A DNA stretch of 35,456 nucleotides from an uncultured Luminiphilus sp. (GTDB taxonomy: Bacteria > Pseudomonadota > Gammaproteobacteria > Pseudomonadales > Halieaceae): NCBI GenBank assembly GCA_938085095.1, contig CALKEI010000188.1, forward strand, positions 1-35,456, given 5' to 3'. Both the position numbers and the translations under genes were made by a program. Shown here piece after piece: positions 1 through 8,907 of this stretch (its first letter is position 1; every line of letters begins with the position of its first letter). The notes under the pieces were generated by a model. That model had not been told where the DNA came from. It made no database searches and worked only from the letters and a program-made list of their open reading frames with translations.

Positions 1-20
1 AAAAGTCTCCCCTTGCCCAG

Positions 21-1004
21 TCAGATTCCGACGATGACGCATCCCCGTATGCTCCCTGTTTCGATCATCTCATGAGCCTGCGCCATCTCTTCAAACGGCA
101 ATACGTCGGCAATGCGATGCTGTAGCGCATCGCTGGCCAACAGTTTCTGCGTATCGGCAACGGCCAGCGCCTTGGCCCTTTCCGGCATGGCATAAACAAT
201 GACCATGCGGACTGTGAGGTCCATAAACATCATGGTCCTGAAAGGCAATGTGGGTTCGGGTACCACGGTACTGGAGTACGTTGCGATGGTCGCGCCGATC
301 CTGACGCAGTGCAGCAGCTCGGGTAAATTGGCGCCGAACTCTACATCGATGACCCGATCGATTTTTTTACCCCCGCTCAGATCAAACACCTGCTGGCCCC
401 AACCCGCTTCCCGATGATTCACCACTGAATCCGCGCCCGCCGCGCGGCACGCCGCCGCATCCAATTCGTTACTCGCGGTGGCGATGACGCGCGCACCGTC
501 TCGTCGGGCCCACTGTATGGCGTAATGACCGACCCGCCCGGCTCCGCCCGTCACCAAAATCTGCTGATCGGTAACGGGCCCGTCAGCAAATACGCAACGA
601 TGTGCAGTCAAAATAGGAATGCCCACGCAAGCGCCCACTTCAAAACTCGTGTTATCGGGGAGCGAAGGTGCTCGGTCACTCGCAATGGTGACATATTCGG
701 CGGCCGTGCCATGCTGGCGTCCGTACTGCGCCTGATACACGAAGACTCTCTCACCCGCTCTCGACGCGGGTACCCCCGCGCCCACTGCGGCGATGGTGCC
801 CGCGCCGTCACTGTGGGGAATCACCGGTCCGGCATCCAGCAGATCTGGGAATCCGCCGGCCCGTTTTTTTACATCTGAGGGATTCACGCCGGTAGTGCGC
901 AGCTTCACCAACACCTCACCCGGTCCGGGCTCGGGGGTCTGCCGGTCGCCGATCTGCAACACATCGCGGGCGGAGCCAAACTGATCAAACCAGCACGTTT
1001 TCAT
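21..1004 (-). CDS. Zinc-type alcohol dehydrogenase / NADPH:quinone reductase family (MDR)
   Basis: Protein MKTCWFDQFGSARDVLQIGDRQTPEPGPGEVLVKLRTTGVNPSDVKKR... with VTGGAGRVGHYAIQWARRDGARVIATAS Rossmann motif. The ORF track start (1214) overlaps the SDR; internal ATG at 1004 fits family N-terminus. Confidence 0.9.
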   Translation of the reverse strand: MKTCWFDQFGSARDVLQIGDRQTPEPGPGEVLVKLRTTGVNPSDVKKRAGGFPDLLDAGPVIPHSDGAGTIAAVGAGVPASRAGERVFVYQAQYGRQHGTAAEYVTIASDRAPSLPDNTSFEVGACVGIPILTAHRCVFADGPVTDQQILVTGGAGRVGHYAIQWARRDGARVIATASNELDAAACRAAGADSVVNHREAGWGQQVFDLSGGKKIDRVIDVEFGANLPELLHCVRIGATIATYSSTVVPEPTLPFRTMMFMDLTVRMVIVYAMPERAKALAVADTQKLLASDALQHRIADVLPFEEMAQAHEMIETGSIRGCVIVGI

Positions 1005-1014
1005 CGCAAATCCC

Positions 1015-1797
1015 TCACGGATCCAACCAATTGGCGAGACTCTCGGTATGACCATCGATGCCAATGGTTTGGCCAGAGACCATTCGCCCACCGGGGCCCG
1101 AGAGAAAGCACACCATCGCCGCAATGTCTTCCGCACTGGCGAAGTCTCGCAAGGAGCTTTGGCGCTGGTAAACCGTGCGGATTTCCTCGGCGCTAACGCC
1201 TCGCTCCTCTGCATCGCGCTGAATCACGCGCTCTATACGCTCCCCTCCCACGCTCCCCGGACAGATCGCATTGACGCGAATGTTCCAGGGTCCCAGCTCC
1301 ATCGCCCAGGTCTCAGTCAGACCAATGGCGGCCCACTTGGACGCGACGTAGGGGGAGCGCAACGGGCAACCATAGCGGCCCGCGCTGGACGACATATTGA
1401 GGATCACACCACTCCGCTGCGCTTTCATTAACGGGATCACAAGACGGGTGAGATAAAAGAGGCTATTCAGATCGGTATTGATCGTCGACTGCCAGGCCTC
1501 CACCTCGATCTCTTCCACGGGTTGCTGCGGTCCGGCGATACCGGCGTTATTCAGGAGCACATCGACCCGATCGCAAGACTTCATCAATTGAGCAAACGCT
1601 GTCTCGACCTTCGCTGGGTTTGAGACATCACACGCGACTGCAGCACCTTCGCCAAATTCGGCCTCAAAGGCCGCAACGCCCTCAACATCAATATCGAGTG
1701 TCAGAACCCGATAGCCCGCCTCGACAAGGGCGCGAGCGCATGACAGGCCAATTCCCGAGGCGCCCGCTGAAATAATAGCTACAGGCTGATCTGTCAT
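1015..1797 (-). CDS. Short-chain dehydrogenase/reductase (SDR) family oxidoreductase
   Basis: N-terminal SAGASGIGLSCARAL cofactor motif, NNAG, S...YVASKWA catalytic motif; 10 nt upstream of the MDR gene on the same strand. Confidence 0.93.
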   Translation of the reverse strand: MTDQPVAIISAGASGIGLSCARALVEAGYRVLTLDIDVEGVAAFEAEFGEGAAVACDVSNPAKVETAFAQLMKSCDRVDVLLNNAGIAGPQQPVEEIEVEAWQSTINTDLNSLFYLTRLVIPLMKAQRSGVILNMSSSAGRYGCPLRSPYVASKWAAIGLTETWAMELGPWNIRVNAICPGSVGGERIERVIQRDAEERGVSAEEIRTVYQRQSSLRDFASAEDIAAMVCFLSGPGGRMVSGQTIGIDGHTESLANWLDP

Positions 1798-1900
1798 ATG
1801 GCGATCTCACTTATCACGCCCCCCGGCCTTGAGCCCGGCGCTGGAATATTTCCTCTAACGAGCTGCGTCACTGCCTCAGCGGGCTTTTACGCACCCTATT

Positions 1901-3442
1901 TTATCGCGGTGGATGGTCCGCGCGCAGCGTCTTCAGCAAGCCCCAGCCGGAGAGCCAAAATGTAAAGGTCAGGGGTAACGACACCACAAGCGTCGCAGTT
2001 TGCGCCTCTTTGATACCGCCCGCATACATCAGGCCGATCGGCAGGATCGCAATCGCAACGGCCCAAAAAACGCGGTGCCATCTCGGTGGGTCCTCAGACT
2101 CACCGAGTGACTGGGTTGCTGAGGCTGCCAACGTGTAGGAAGCGCTGTCGTAAGTGGTTGAAACGAAAATAACTGCCACCACCGCGAACACGCCAATGAT
2201 CAAGCCTGACATGGGCAAGGTGTCGAGGCCTGCCACGACGGCCGCATTGCCACCCTCGGACTGCATAATACTCACGACATCCAGCTCACCGCTGAGCTGG
2301 AGACTCAGGCTGTGATTACCCAGCACCAGAAAAAATAACCAGACGCCGAAGGAACCAAATAACAACATCCCTACGACCACCTCACGGAGGGTGCGGCCTT
2401 TCGAAATTCGGGTTACAAATAACCCTACGAACGGCCCGTAGGCAATCCACCATGCCCAATAAAAAACGGTCCAATCGCCTACGAACCCCGTGTCATCAAT
2501 AGGGTCTGTCCAGAAGGTCATGGCAAGCGTGTTTTGAAACAGGAACCCGAGCGAATTCACCGCCATCTTCAGGAGAAACAGCGTATCGCTCGCGAGCAAC
2601 ACAGCTGCTAGGAAAAAAAGTGCCAGTCCAATATTTAAGGTGCTAAGACGCCTTATGCCCGCCTGAAGGCCCATCCATACGCTCAGGGCGAATACCGCGA
2701 CACAGATTGCCACCACCACCAGCTCGAGGGCAAAGTTGGCCGGCACCCCCGTCAGACGATTGATAAAGGCTGCAATCAACGGTGTTGAAAAACCCAGTGA
2801 GCTGCCCGCCCCACCGATCAACGCAACCATAAAAAAGCTGTCCATCAATCTTGCTGGCAAGGAATTCTCGCGCCCTTTCAGCCAGAAGTGGGCAGAAATA
2901 CTATATTTCAGCTGAGGGATACGACGAACATAAAACGGGTAAGCGATCGCCATTGTAGGCAAGCAATAAAGGGCCCAAGCAACGAAACCCCAATGATGCA
3001 AACCATAAGAAGATGACCAGAGATACGCATCATGGGAAAAAGGCTCGGCGCGGAACGGCGGCGCCTGAATGTAATACGCCCATTCGATGCCACTCCAATA
3101 CATAAGCCCCGCACCGATGCCCGCTGCAAACAGCATCGAGATCCAACTAGCAGTGCTAAATTCGGGCGCACCATCGCCCAGTTTGATATGGCCGTATTGG
3201 CTCATGCCGATGTACAACACCACCACTAAGGCCAGAGCACCGGTGAGAATATAGAACCAGCCGAAAGTGCCCGCGATCCAGGCATAGGCTTCCCTGAGAA
3301 GCTCAGCACTTTGTTGCGGAAAAACCAGAAGCGGAATTGACATACCTAGCAGTATCGAGACCGTCAGACCAAAGTTCACTCTGTCGACTTGTTGGGACAA
3401 ACGTGGGGCTCTTTTTATTAATGGCTGACTGCCGATGTTCAA
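1901..3442 (-). CDS. BCCT family transporter (betaine/carnitine/choline-type)
   Basis: BCCT signature DWTVFYWAWWIAYGPFVGLFVTRISKGRTLREVV, glycine-rich FAAGIGAGLMYW segment, about 12 hydrophobic segments. Confidence 0.93.
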   Translation of the reverse strand: MNIGSQPLIKRAPRLSQQVDRVNFGLTVSILLGMSIPLLVFPQQSAELLREAYAWIAGTFGWFYILTGALALVVVLYIGMSQYGHIKLGDGAPEFSTASWISMLFAAGIGAGLMYWSGIEWAYYIQAPPFRAEPFSHDAYLWSSSYGLHHWGFVAWALYCLPTMAIAYPFYVRRIPQLKYSISAHFWLKGRENSLPARLMDSFFMVALIGGAGSSLGFSTPLIAAFINRLTGVPANFALELVVVAICVAVFALSVWMGLQAGIRRLSTLNIGLALFFLAAVLLASDTLFLLKMAVNSLGFLFQNTLAMTFWTDPIDDTGFVGDWTVFYWAWWIAYGPFVGLFVTRISKGRTLREVVVGMLLFGSFGVWLFFLVLGNHSLSLQLSGELDVVSIMQSEGGNAAVVAGLDTLPMSGLIIGVFAVVAVIFVSTTYDSASYTLAASATQSLGESEDPPRWHRVFWAVAIAILPIGLMYAGGIKEAQTATLVVSLPLTFTFWLSGWGLLKTLRADHPPR

Positions 3443-3514
3443 GAGTATACACAGACGCGCGATGGCCGGTGGTGCCTCTAGAATCGGAATTGAGTCCGTG
3501 TGACTTGCAACGAC

Positions 3515-3542
3515 TTTTCAGTCAGCGTCATCTGTCTATACT
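3515..3542 (+). promoter_or_regulatory. Candidate sigma70-type promoter for the TonB-dependent receptor
   Basis: TTTTCA (3515-3520), 16 nt spacer, TATACT (3537-3542), about 30 nt upstream of ATG 3573. Confidence 0.4.
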
Positions 3543-3572
3543 ACGCGCCAGACAAATGCCAACTTAATCCCA

Positions 3573-5615
3573 ATGCGGCGGCTCCTCTCCTCTACTTTTT
3601 TATTGCTCTGTCTACCCGCAGATCTCCGGGCCCACACCGAGGAGACCCTTCTCGAGGAGTTGGTGGTGCTCGGTCGCCGGGGCCATCTAGCGGGTGAGGC
3701 GAGGAGCGCATCGGAGGGCGTTACGGGTCATATGGATCTGTCGATCCGCCCGTTTCTGAGACCCGGCGATCTCCTCGAGGCTATCCCCGGCATGATCGTG
3801 ACGCAACACAGCGGCTCGGGGAAATCGAACCAAATGTTCCTGCGCGGCTTTAACCTAGACCACGGAACCGATTTCTCCACCACTCTCGATAACATGCCCG
3901 TCAACATGCGCAGTCATGGTCATGGACAGGGTTACACCGATATCAATTTCCTGATACCCGAGACTGTTGAGCGCATGAACTTTGTCAAAGGTCCCTACCA
4001 CGCTGAACTGGGTGACTTCTCGTCTGCTGGTGGCGTCAACATCCAGACCTTCAACACGCTGACCAATCAACTCTCACTGAGCAGCGGCGAGAACGGATTT
4101 CAGAGAGTGCTCGCTATGGGCAGCCTACCGTTAGCCGGCATGCAACTATCGGGCGCAGTGGAAGCTCACCGATATGACGGGCCCTGGGTGGATGTCGAAG
4201 AAGATGTAAAAAAACTGAACGGGCTGATCAAACTAACAGGGGGTAGCAAGCTAGCGCCCTGGCACGCTTCGGTAATGCATTACGACAACGAATGGAACTC
4301 GGCTGATCAGGTCCCGGGCCGCGCTGTGCGGGCCGGCCAGATCTCGTCACTGGGATCTATTGACCCAACCCTCGGAGGAAATACCCGGCGCTCGAGTCTC
4401 TCTTACGGGTATGAGCGAACACGCGGTGATCACAAGATGGATTGGAGTGCCTATGTGATCGATTATGAGATGAACCTGTGGTCCAACTTCACTTATTTAC
4501 TCGATGATCCCGCGCTGGGGGACCAATTCAAACAAGTCGATGATCGAACTATCCTGGGCGGCAGTTATCACCACCACTGGAATCCGAGCGCCCGCGCGTC
4601 TATCCAGCATCGTTGGGGAGCGACATTGCGTCACGATGACATCGACTCTGTCGGGCTGTATCGCACGCAGGCGCGGCAACGCACTGCAAGCATTCGGCAA
4701 GACATCGTGGACGAAACCAGCCTTGGGCTTTACTACGAGTCAATCTGGTCTTTCGCGTCGCAATGGCGCGCTGTGCTCGGAACTCGAATTGACCTCTATC
4801 GTTTCGACGTGCGGGCTGATGACCCCCGCAATAGCGGTAGCGACCGTGACGGCATGTTCAGCCCAAAGGGCAGTCTGATCTATCGCCACAGCCCCACCAC
4901 CGAATGGTATGTCAGTGCCGGAAAGGGCTTTCATTCAAACGACGCGCGTGGTGTCACCCAACAAGCTGATCCGGTCAGCGGCGAAGCGGTGGACGCCGTC
5001 GACCCATTGGTGACCTCAATCGGGGGAGAGCTCGGGGTCAAAACCCAGCGGGAACGCAGCTGGAATCTGGCTGCCTCACTGTGGTACCTCGAGCTTGACT
5101 CAGAGCTGCTGTTTGTCGGCGATAGAGGAACCACCGAGGCGAGCCGACCCAGCGAGCGCTGGGGTATCGAACTCAATAACGTCTGGATGATCAATACCAT
5201 GTGGTCAGTCGAAGCCGATATTGCCTGGTCCGATTCGCGCTTTAGCGATGGAGCGGTCGAGGGGGATAATATTCCTGGCGCACTGAAAACCGTATTGAGC
5301 GCAACAATATCAGCCCAATACCCCTCTGGCTGGTTTGGTTCGCTCCGACTCAGATACTTCGACGGTGCATCGCTGGTCGAGGATGGCTCGGTAGAAGCCA
5401 ACAGCGCGACTCTCGCCCACCTCGCGCTGGGCTGGGGCGGGGAGCGCTACGAACTTCGGGCTGATGTGCTTAACCTATTGGACTCGGATGACCGTGACAT
5501 CGAGTACTTTTATGCGTCGCGGCTCGCGGGAGAGCCCCTAGAGGGCGTCGAGGATCGACACTTTCACCGCTTTGAGCCCCGTCAGATCCGCTTTACCGTG
5601 ACTCTGAATCTCTGA
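3573..5615 (+). CDS. TonB-dependent outer-membrane receptor
   Basis: Signal peptide, plug domain (PGDLLEAIPGMIVTQHSGSGKSNQMFLRGFNLDHGTDFSTTLDNMPVNMRSHGHGQGYTDINFLIPETVERMNFVKGPYHAELGDFSSAGGVNI), beta-barrel-like repeats, terminal aromatic-rich strand FTVTLNL. Confidence 0.93.
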   Translation: MRRLLSSTFLLLCLPADLRAHTEETLLEELVVLGRRGHLAGEARSASEGVTGHMDLSIRPFLRPGDLLEAIPGMIVTQHSGSGKSNQMFLRGFNLDHGTDFSTTLDNMPVNMRSHGHGQGYTDINFLIPETVERMNFVKGPYHAELGDFSSAGGVNIQTFNTLTNQLSLSSGENGFQRVLAMGSLPLAGMQLSGAVEAHRYDGPWVDVEEDVKKLNGLIKLTGGSKLAPWHASVMHYDNEWNSADQVPGRAVRAGQISSLGSIDPTLGGNTRRSSLSYGYERTRGDHKMDWSAYVIDYEMNLWSNFTYLLDDPALGDQFKQVDDRTILGGSYHHHWNPSARASIQHRWGATLRHDDIDSVGLYRTQARQRTASIRQDIVDETSLGLYYESIWSFASQWRAVLGTRIDLYRFDVRADDPRNSGSDRDGMFSPKGSLIYRHSPTTEWYVSAGKGFHSNDARGVTQQADPVSGEAVDAVDPLVTSIGGELGVKTQRERSWNLAASLWYLELDSELLFVGDRGTTEASRPSERWGIELNNVWMINTMWSVEADIAWSDSRFSDGAVEGDNIPGALKTVLSATISAQYPSGWFGSLRLRYFDGASLVEDGSVEANSATLAHLALGWGGERYELRADVLNLLDSDDRDIEYFYASRLAGEPLEGVEDRHFHRFEPRQIRFTVTLNL

Positions 5616-5638
5616 ATCACTAGATCTCTGCCTCTCGC

Positions 5639-6616
5639 TCAGGCCAGTGGCCCACCTATGCAGAGAGAAGCTAAGACACTGCGTTGGCCTGCATAAGGGC
5701 GGCGGCCGTGCATCACCAAATAATTATCAATCAGGGCTACATCGCCAGTCTGCCAGGCAAGATCAAATACACTGCCGTAGGCGATCTCGACCGCTGCCTT
5801 TAAGTCGGCCTCGTCAAACTCGGATCCGTCTCCATACGTCACAGAACGCTTACTGTCGTTACGCTGATCTTGCCAGCCACAGTACGCCGCAATCAGCTGG
5901 TTGAAGAACACCTCGCGCCCCGCCTGAGTCTGCCGAATCAATGGTAGTGCGGGTGTCGTGACACTCAAGTTGTCATCGGGAAGCCAGCACCATTGATACT
6001 GCAGCGACGCCAGGCGCCTTTCCGCCGCCTCTCGTGATTCAACACCCAACGTCTGCCGCCAGCTCCTACCCTGCCCCGAGGTTTGGTCCGCCACAGCGGG
6101 CATCGTGAGGGTATAACAGGCACCTCTCTCCCTACACCGGGCCACAAAAGCGGGTATCGCCTTTTCGAGTTGTTCCAGCAGCACATCCGAACGGCACAGG
6201 GGTGTAGCACCACCCGACTCTGCCGACTGCTCACTGAAGAAAAACAGGTGACTGGGGAAACGTGGCGTCTGCGCCATCTCGTGATGCAAGAAAATCTCGA
6301 CGTCCCGCGGCGCTTCATTGGCGGTAAAAATCCGTGACGTGCGGTTACGCCTAACGGCGTTTGACAGCGATTCGTCGTAGGGAAAGTTCCTCAGACCAAA
6401 GTCCGCAACGAAAGCGTCAAAATCTTGCGCACTGGTGATGCCGAAACCACGAAACAAGATGGCACCATGTGCCGACAGATGACTCAAGATCTCGCCGCAC
6501 CCAGCCGCCAGCGCGCAGGGAGCACCGGGGTCGGCGGGAGTCAGCACCAGTGGAAAATCGAATCCAAGGTGCCGTTGCTGCGCGGTGACAGTCTGGCGAT
6601 CAAATGGAGATATCAT
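5639..6616 (-). CDS. TauD/TfdA (SyrP-like) Fe(II)/2-oxoglutarate-dependent dioxygenase
   Basis: GAILFRGFGI, HHE facial-triad segment (IFLHHEMAQTPRFPSHLFFF) and distal His in DVALIDNYLVMHGRRPY. Confidence 0.88.
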   Translation of the reverse strand: MISPFDRQTVTAQQRHLGFDFPLVLTPADPGAPCALAAGCGEILSHLSAHGAILFRGFGITSAQDFDAFVADFGLRNFPYDESLSNAVRRNRTSRIFTANEAPRDVEIFLHHEMAQTPRFPSHLFFFSEQSAESGGATPLCRSDVLLEQLEKAIPAFVARCRERGACYTLTMPAVADQTSGQGRSWRQTLGVESREAAERRLASLQYQWCWLPDDNLSVTTPALPLIRQTQAGREVFFNQLIAAYCGWQDQRNDSKRSVTYGDGSEFDEADLKAAVEIAYGSVFDLAWQTGDVALIDNYLVMHGRRPYAGQRSVLASLCIGGPLA

Positions 6617-6658
6617 GGCGCCGGGACTGCACCATTGGATTGAGGCAGCACACCGTGA

Positions 6659-7642
6659 TCAATCATAGATGGGGTAGAAGCATCCGAAGGCTTCCTCGCA
6701 AAAGTGCCCCGGATCATTAAAACGCCGGTTTTTGTTCAGCGCCGAGATCGCGGCCATTTCCTCATCGCTCAATGCAAAGTCGTAAAGTGCGCGATTCTCA
6801 CGCAGTCTCTCCACCCGACTGGTCTTCGGAATCACCGCTGTACCGCGCTGAATACCCCAGCGTAAAACAATCTGTGCTGGCGTTTTGCCAAGCCGTCGGG
6901 CGGCTGTCTGAACAGGAGCCTGCTCGAGCACAGACTCTCCCGCCTCCGCCATATTGAGCTCCAGATAGGACAACGCACCCAAGGGTGAAAAGGCCGTCAC
7001 GGTAATATCGTAGTGTGCCGCGGCGCGCAGCAAACGCTCTTGAGTCAGATAAGGGTGAGATTCGATCTGCAGCATGGCCGGCCTGATATTTGAATACGCC
7101 ATCAGGTCATGGAGCAACCCCGTGTTGTAGTTACAAACGCCAAGCTCCTTGACCAGACCAGCATGCACCAAGTCTTCCATCGCACCCCAAGTCTCTGCGA
7201 GCGGCACAGGGTCAGGCACCATAGCAGGCGTGTCAGCGGAGGGGTCGACAATCCATTCGGGAGGGTAGCGAGTCTCGAAATCAACGTATTGCAGCGCGAT
7301 AGGAAAGTGAATGAGGTACAGATCAAGCTCGCTGAGCCCCAGATCTTTTAGCGTGCGCTCGCAGGCGGCCCGAACGTGCTCAGGCCGATGAAACGTATTC
7401 CACAGCTTGGAGGTCACCCAGAGCGCGCCGCGATCGATCAGCCCCTTGTCGAAAACCTGACGCAAACCGGCTCCCACTTCTGCCTCATTTCCATAATCGG
7501 CAGCGCTATCGAGATGGCGGTAGCCCTCGGCAATAGCGGTTTGTACCATCCCGGCAGTCTGCTCTCTGGCGATCTTCCACAGGCCCAACCCGAGAGAGGG
7601 CATCTCCTGGGCGCCTACCGTAATTGTCTCTGTCAATCTCAT
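6659..7642 (-). CDS. Aldo/keto reductase, xylose-reductase-like (AKR2-type motifs)
   Basis: GYRHLDSAADYGNEAEVGAGL, TSKLWNTFHRPEHV, DLYLIHFPIALQYV, PAQIVLRWGIQRGTAVIPKTSRVERLRENRALYDFALS, C-terminal RRFNDP. Confidence 0.9.
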   Translation of the reverse strand: MRLTETITVGAQEMPSLGLGLWKIAREQTAGMVQTAIAEGYRHLDSAADYGNEAEVGAGLRQVFDKGLIDRGALWVTSKLWNTFHRPEHVRAACERTLKDLGLSELDLYLIHFPIALQYVDFETRYPPEWIVDPSADTPAMVPDPVPLAETWGAMEDLVHAGLVKELGVCNYNTGLLHDLMAYSNIRPAMLQIESHPYLTQERLLRAAAHYDITVTAFSPLGALSYLELNMAEAGESVLEQAPVQTAARRLGKTPAQIVLRWGIQRGTAVIPKTSRVERLRENRALYDFALSDEEMAAISALNKNRRFNDPGHFCEEAFGCFYPIYD

Positions 7643-7692
7643 CTCCTCAATGTACCTGTCATCGCCATCTTTCGTTGGCGCGGCCGATCACC

Positions 7693-8907
7693 TTATCCTG
7701 CTGCGTAAAAGTCGCCGAGACCTTGTTCTTCACAATAGGCAGCGACATCGACCTCCCGGCGTCGCTGCATTGAATGTTGCGCGGCACTCGCCACAATCAA
7801 GGACCAAAGTGCCTGCTGTGGCGTGGCCGCATCCACCGTCTGTCCCGCCAATTGCCGGTTAAAAGCAATGTGCTCGAAGAATGTTGCACCGTAGTGACCG
7901 CTGGATTCAATTGGGTCCGGATAACCTACTGGCACAGCCTGATAGGCCGCGTGCTGCGGCACCTCTACCTGGAGTCGCGCACTGGAGCGAATATCGGGAT
8001 GAAAGCTCGCGTGCTCGCTGGCCACCAGTCGACCACGCTCGCCCACCACCACCAGCTCCTCGTAAAGCTCCTGGCAAAACATATTCAGGGTAAAGCTCGC
8101 GCGCACGCCATTGTCGTAATCGATGATCACCATGGCATGATCATCGATATCTGAGGATTGGCCCTGCCACTCAAAATCCAGAAAGTTAACCGCTCTGCCC
8201 CCGCTGGCATACACTCGCTTCGGGCGCGACTGCGCCACCACATTGATCAGATCGAAGTAATGACAGCACTTTTCAACCAGCGTGCCACCGCTATTGCGGT
8301 TGAACTTGTTCCATTGATCGACCTTGTCCAAAAAAGGCGGCCGATACTCCGACATGGCAATCGTCTTCACTGCACCCAGGGCACTCTGCGACTGCAGCTC
8401 ATAGAGCGCGTCCACATACTGCGCCTTGTATCGGTACTGCATGCCTAGCTGAATGAAACTGGGATACGCCTCTGCCAACCGGACAATCTGCTCCGCATCA
8501 GCAAGGTTCGTCGCCATAGGCTTCTCCAGCAAAATCGGCTTACCCGACGCACAGACGGTTTGCAGAATGTTGTGATGAGTATGGTTCGGCGTACTGATCA
8601 CAATGCCATCCACGGCGCTGTCTTGAATCGCCTCTCTAAGGTCGTCATACACCTTTAGCGGCTGATCCGTGAGTAATCGCCAATCAGAAAGTGCCCAGTC
8701 GACGCTACCTTTGAAGGGATCAACCATCCCCCGCACCTCGGCCCAGCCCAGCAGTTGCGTGACCCGCATGTGCTCGCGGCCCATCATCCCTGCACCAACG
8801 ACCAACAAACCCGGCTTGCGATCCCCTATCCAATGAGGGTTTTCCGGTGTCAGCGCGGCGATGCGCTCTGCTGCACAACCAATGAGTGGCGAGGGCGGCG
8901 GCGTCAT
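7693..8907 (-). CDS. Gfo/Idh/MocA family oxidoreductase
   Basis: LLVVGAGMMGREHMR Rossmann, DGIVISTPNHTHHNI, GKPILLEKPMATNLADAEQIV. Start taken at ATG 8907, which overlaps the stop of the upstream symporter (ATGA). Confidence 0.92.
   Translation of the reverse strand: MTPPPSPLIGCAAERIAALTPENPHWIGDRKPGLLVVGAGMMGREHMRVTQLLGWAEVRGMVDPFKGSVDWALSDWRLLTDQPLKVYDDLREAIQDSAVDGIVISTPNHTHHNILQTVCASGKPILLEKPMATNLADAEQIVRLAEAYPSFIQLGMQYRYKAQYVDALYELQSQSALGAVKTIAMSEYRPPFLDKVDQWNKFNRNSGGTLVEKCCHYFDLINVVAQSRPKRVYASGGRAVNFLDFEWQGQSSDIDDHAMVIIDYDNGVRASFTLNMFCQELYEELVVVGERGRLVASEHASFHPDIRSSARLQVEVPQHAAYQAVPVGYPDPIESSGHYGATFFEHIAFNRQLAGQTVDAATPQQALWSLIVASAAQHSMQRRREVDVAAYCEEQGLGDFYAAG

Noticed and set aside
1005-1214. 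N-terminal 70 aa extension of the MDR ORF
   Set aside because: Overlaps the SDR coding region out of frame and lacks family similarity; ATG 1004 fits better.
4931-5401. 156 aa minus-strand ORF inside the TonB receptor gene
   Set aside because: Ser-rich antisense artefact; plus-strand receptor is well supported.
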